Below, one piece after another: positions 5,082 to 7,712 of a stretch of DNA of 7,712 nucleotides; positions within the stretch are counted from its first letter, which is position 1, and each line of letters starts with the position of its first letter. The notes beneath the pieces were generated by a model, which was given only the letters and a program-made list of their open reading frames with translations, had not been told where the DNA came from and made no database searches. The position numbers and the translations under genes are program-made. Where the stretch lies: the NCBI GenBank assembly GCA_913060595.1, contig CAJXSA010000175.1, positions 1 to 7,712 of the forward strand, read 5' to 3'. Source of the stretch: an uncultured Ignavibacteria bacterium (GTDB taxonomy: Bacteria; Bacteroidota; Ignavibacteria; SZUA-365).

Positions 5082-7712
5082 ATGAGATCCATCACCCTTC
5101 GTGCGCTCCTTCCGCTTCTTTTTCTGACAATGCAGACCGCGTTCGCCGGTCCGGGCGACACACTGGTCGTGCAGACGTTCACATGGGAATGGCCCGTGAA
5201 TCCCGGCTGGAATTCCCCGAAGGAAGGGTGGTTCGAATTTCCCTCCGGCGGAAAGCAGTACGAGAAGATTCTCATGTACTATACCTTGAAATGCGATCCC
5301 ACGCAGAATCCGGCATGCGGCGAATGGGACTACCTGACGTATGCGCGGCTGTACGAGCACACCGGTGTGTTCGACAGCAACCAGGTGACGCACCCGAATT
5401 TCCGCATCAACGGATCGGCGCCCGACACGCTGGGATACCTGACCTCCCCGTCATACAGCTTTCTGCCGCGCATCGAGAAGCGCATCGTGTACGACGACAC
5501 CACGGAGTTCGCGTCACATGCGCTGGGAAGCGGCAGCGAGACGCTGGACGTTCTGCAGCAGGTGGCAGCGGACGGGCGTTTTTACGTGATGTGGACCGAG
5601 GACGAGCTTACGACAGCGGGCGTGGAGAAAAAGGATATCACCGCGCTGCGTTTCCAGGCGGGCGACGGTGAGGCCCGCATGCATCGCATGACCGTGCGGC
5701 TGCGCCGCTACACAAATGACGGGTGGGAAAGCAACGTTCCCCTGCGCGACATCGGCTGGGTAACCGTGTATGACGGTGCCTACGAGCTTACCCCGAATGC
5801 CTGGAACACCGTGCATTTCCTCACGCCGTTCAGTTTCTGGGCAGGAAACGTCCTCGCCGAGGTTCGCTTCGACATGATGGAAGGGGAGGGGATCAACCTT
5901 CTCGGCACTGATATCGGCGAGGACAGAAGCTTTGTATCGCGGGGCGATGACGGCCTGCTGTTCTTCGACCGTTTCAGTCATGTGAACTGCGGCGATTTCC
6001 CCGAGCTCAATGACACGCAGTCCTTCACCCTCGAGGCCTGGCTGAACGCCGACGTGCTGCGGAACTGGTCGAATGTCATCATCCGCGGCGCCGGAAACGA
6101 CAATCGCATCGGCATACAGCTCAACGCACCGGAGAACGGGCGCAGCGACGTGTACTGCCTCGTGGGCAACGGCGCGAATTCCTATGGACGCACGGAAAAT
6201 CGGCCCATCATACAGGGCGACTGGGTGCACATCGCCATGGTGTACGACGGGACGGTGAACACGCAGGACGGCCGCCTCAGGCTGTACCTCGACGGTGAAC
6301 GGCAGAATCTCAGTTACAACAATACCATTCCCGCGTTCACGTCCGTCAACGACGAGGACCTCACCATCTCCTCGCCGAAAGCGGAGGCGCTCACCGGCCG
6401 CATCGACGAGGTGCGCATCTGGAAGACCGCGCTGACCGAAGCGCAGGTGCAGGAGCGTGCGTTCCGGAGCATCGATGCGTCGGACCCGCTGTTTGACCAG
6501 CTGCTGGCGGCGTATGATTTCAATGCCGGCAGCGGCAGCGTCGCGACGGATCTGACCGGTGCGCGCGACGGGAAGCTGCTCGCGACGCAGTGGCGCAGCT
6601 ACGACGGTCTCCGCGTGAAGGATTTCGCGCCGTCGACGCTGCGGCCCAACGTGGTTTTCGAGCAGGGCAGCTTTACCTCCCGTGTCGAGGAGACCCTGGT
6701 CATAGACACTGTCGAGAACGCACCGATGACGCTGGTGCTGTTCGAGGATACCGTGCGCGCGAACATGCCCACCGACACGCTGTTCGTCTGGGCGCCATAC
6801 TACACGTACACCTTCGCCCCGGACGGCAGCGTCATCGATTCGCAGATGGTCGCTGTCGACGAATGGCTGTACCGCCAGGATCATTTCTACTATGACACAC
6901 CGTTCGAGCTTACGAACCGTTACGAGCTGGGCCGCTACATCACGCCGTACGGCATCGGTCTCGATCTCGGCGAAGGCTGGACCTGGGTGTATGACGTGAC
7001 CGACTTCGCACCGCTGCTCACCGATTCGGTGCACCTGACCGCGGGCAATTTCCAGGAACTGCTGGACATGAAGTTCATCTTTATCGAAGGGACGCCGCCC
7101 CGTGACGTGCTTTCCATCGAGAACGTCTGGCAGGGAACGTATCCTCTGAAGGATTTCGAGACGCGCGTTCCCCCGAAGACCATCGCGCTCAATCCCGCCG
7201 GCGAAATGTTCAAGCTGCGCACAACCGCGACGGGACATGATTTCAGCAACGCCACGAACTGCGCCGAGTTCTGCCCGAAGATTCACAGCGTGGAAGTGAA
7301 CGGTGTGCAGCAGTGGAGCTGGCAGATCATCCAGGAGTGCTCGACGAATCCGCTGTATCCCCAGGGCGGCACGTGGATTTACGCGCGCGCCGGCTGGTGT
7401 CCGGGAATGGAAGCGACGACGAAGGAATTCGAACTGACGCCGTATATCACCGGCAGCGAAGTGGAAATCGACTACGACAGCCAGTACGACGAGTTCGGCC
7501 GCTACGTGTTCGAATCACAGCTGGTTGCGTACGGTGCGCCCAATCACCAGGTCGACGCCGCCATTGAAGGCATCATCGCGCCGAGCACGGAGAACCTGAA
7601 CCGCCGCTTCAATCCCACCTGCGGACGTCCGCAGATCGTGATACAGAACCGCGGCGAACAGAACCTGACCTCCCTGACCATCACATATGGACCGCGGGGC
7701 GGCAACAGCAAT
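5082..7712 (+). CDS. secreted PNGase F-like glycoamidase with inserted LamG module (C-terminus cut by window edge)
   Basis: 877 residues are visible and the frame runs off the window. Residues 1-22 are a signal peptide (MRSITLRALLPLLFLTMQTAFA|GPGD), which fixes the start. PNGase F hydrolyses the Asn-GlcNAc amide bond and releases N-glycans. Matches to it: TFTWEW and WFEFPSG, C71 and C79, then GEWDY with D83 at the place of catalytic D60; ELGRYITPYGIGL (615-627) and YDVTDFAPLL, the second half of the N-domain; LRTTATGHDF, C727-A-E729-F-C731 (PNGase F CAEWC, E206), C753, and RAGWCPGM (769-776). All six disulfide cysteines correspond. Between residues about 94 and 606 lies an insertion: a jelly-roll-like module (about 150-285), a LamG/concanavalin-like domain (about 288-475, ending GRIDEVRIW) and a beta-rich remainder. 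After the second PNGase domain (to about 821) a further beta-sandwich begins (IVIQNRGEQNLTSLTITYG). The protein is probably exported, perhaps by the type IX system, but the C-terminal signal is outside the window. The position of E118 is not conserved, so activity is uncertain. Confidence 0.88.
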   Translation, partial: MRSITLRALLPLLFLTMQTAFAGPGDTLVVQTFTWEWPVNPGWNSPKEGWFEFPSGGKQYEKILMYYTLKCDPTQNPACGEWDYLTYARLYEHTGVFDSNQVTHPNFRINGSAPDTLGYLTSPSYSFLPRIEKRIVYDDTTEFASHALGSGSETLDVLQQVAADGRFYVMWTEDELTTAGVEKKDITALRFQAGDGEARMHRMTVRLRRYTNDGWESNVPLRDIGWVTVYDGAYELTPNAWNTVHFLTPFSFWAGNVLAEVRFDMMEGEGINLLGTDIGEDRSFVSRGDDGLLFFDRFSHVNCGDFPELNDTQSFTLEAWLNADVLRNWSNVIIRGAGNDNRIGIQLNAPENGRSDVYCLVGNGANSYGRTENRPIIQGDWVHIAMVYDGTVNTQDGRLRLYLDGERQNLSYNNTIPAFTSVNDEDLTISSPKAEALTGRIDEVRIWKTALTEAQVQERAFRSIDASDPLFDQLLAAYDFNAGSGSVATDLTGARDGKLLATQWRSYDGLRVKDFAPSTLRPNVVFEQGSFTSRVEETLVIDTVENAPMTLVLFEDTVRANMPTDTLFVWAPYYTYTFAPDGSVIDSQMVAVDEWLYRQDHFYYDTPFELTNRYELGRYITPYGIGLDLGEGWTWVYDVTDFAPLLTDSVHLTAGNFQELLDMKFIFIEGTPPRDVLSIENVWQGTYPLKDFETRVPPKTIALNPAGEMFKLRTTATGHDFSNATNCAEFCPKIHSVEVNGVQQWSWQIIQECSTNPLYPQGGTWIYARAGWCPGMEATTKEFELTPYITGSEVEIDYDSQYDEFGRYVFESQLVAYGAPNHQVDAAIEGIIAPSTENLNRRFNPTCGRPQIVIQNRGEQNLTSLTITYGPRGGNSN

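Noticed and set aside
5514..7286. 590-codon open frame on the minus strand opposite the PNGase F-like gene
   Set aside because: The plus strand has unmistakable PNGase F motifs. The antisense product is a low-complexity mix of Arg, Val, His, Glu and Ala with no family resemblance, as expected opposite a GC-biased gene.

Overview
The window is a GC-rich bacterial chromosome segment from a didermic organism. The content points to the Bacteroidota/Chlorobiota/Ignavibacteriota side of the FCB group. This rests on four things: the order TPR protein - DUF4292 lipoprotein - EnvC-type murein hydrolase activator, which recurs in that group; promoters with a TAnnTTT-type -7 element; a lipoprotein with a Bacteroidota-style acidic export signal; and a large secreted PNGase F-like modular protein. 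The lineage is an inference; no rRNA or taxonomic marker beyond L21/L27 is present.

Layout: positions 1-2593 are on the minus strand and hold three envelope genes read leftward: a secreted TPR protein (2593-1484), a DUF4292 outer-envelope lipoprotein (1460-687), and the N-terminal part of an EnvC-like coiled-coil protein (484 to beyond position 1). A divergent intergenic region (2594-2868) carries back-to-back promoters and two palindromes. Rightward from it run rplU (L21) and rpmA (L27), closed by a strong intrinsic terminator (3493-3522). Next is a monocistronic lipoprotein of unknown function (3589-4449), closed by a bidirectional terminator (4507-4532).

Positions 4450-5081 are a 632-base stretch without a supported protein gene. 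It holds a second hairpin whose T-tract lies on the minus strand, two further hairpins that may form one folded element, and the promoter of the last gene. The last gene (5082 to beyond 7712) encodes a secreted protein clearly related to PNGase F (peptide-N4-(N-acetyl-beta-glucosaminyl)asparagine amidase). All six PNGase F disulfide cysteines, the catalytic Asp and one catalytic Glu can be matched. The first PNGase F domain is split by an insertion of about 510-520 residues containing a jelly-roll-like module and a LamG/concanavalin-like domain.

Together the genes serve translation (L21/L27) and the cell envelope or outside (peptidoglycan hydrolysis control, lipoproteins, glycoprotein processing). 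The points most worth a second look are the split PNGase F protein with its altered active site, the surface-export signal on the orphan lipoprotein, the folded region 4541-4680, and the recurring promoter pattern.
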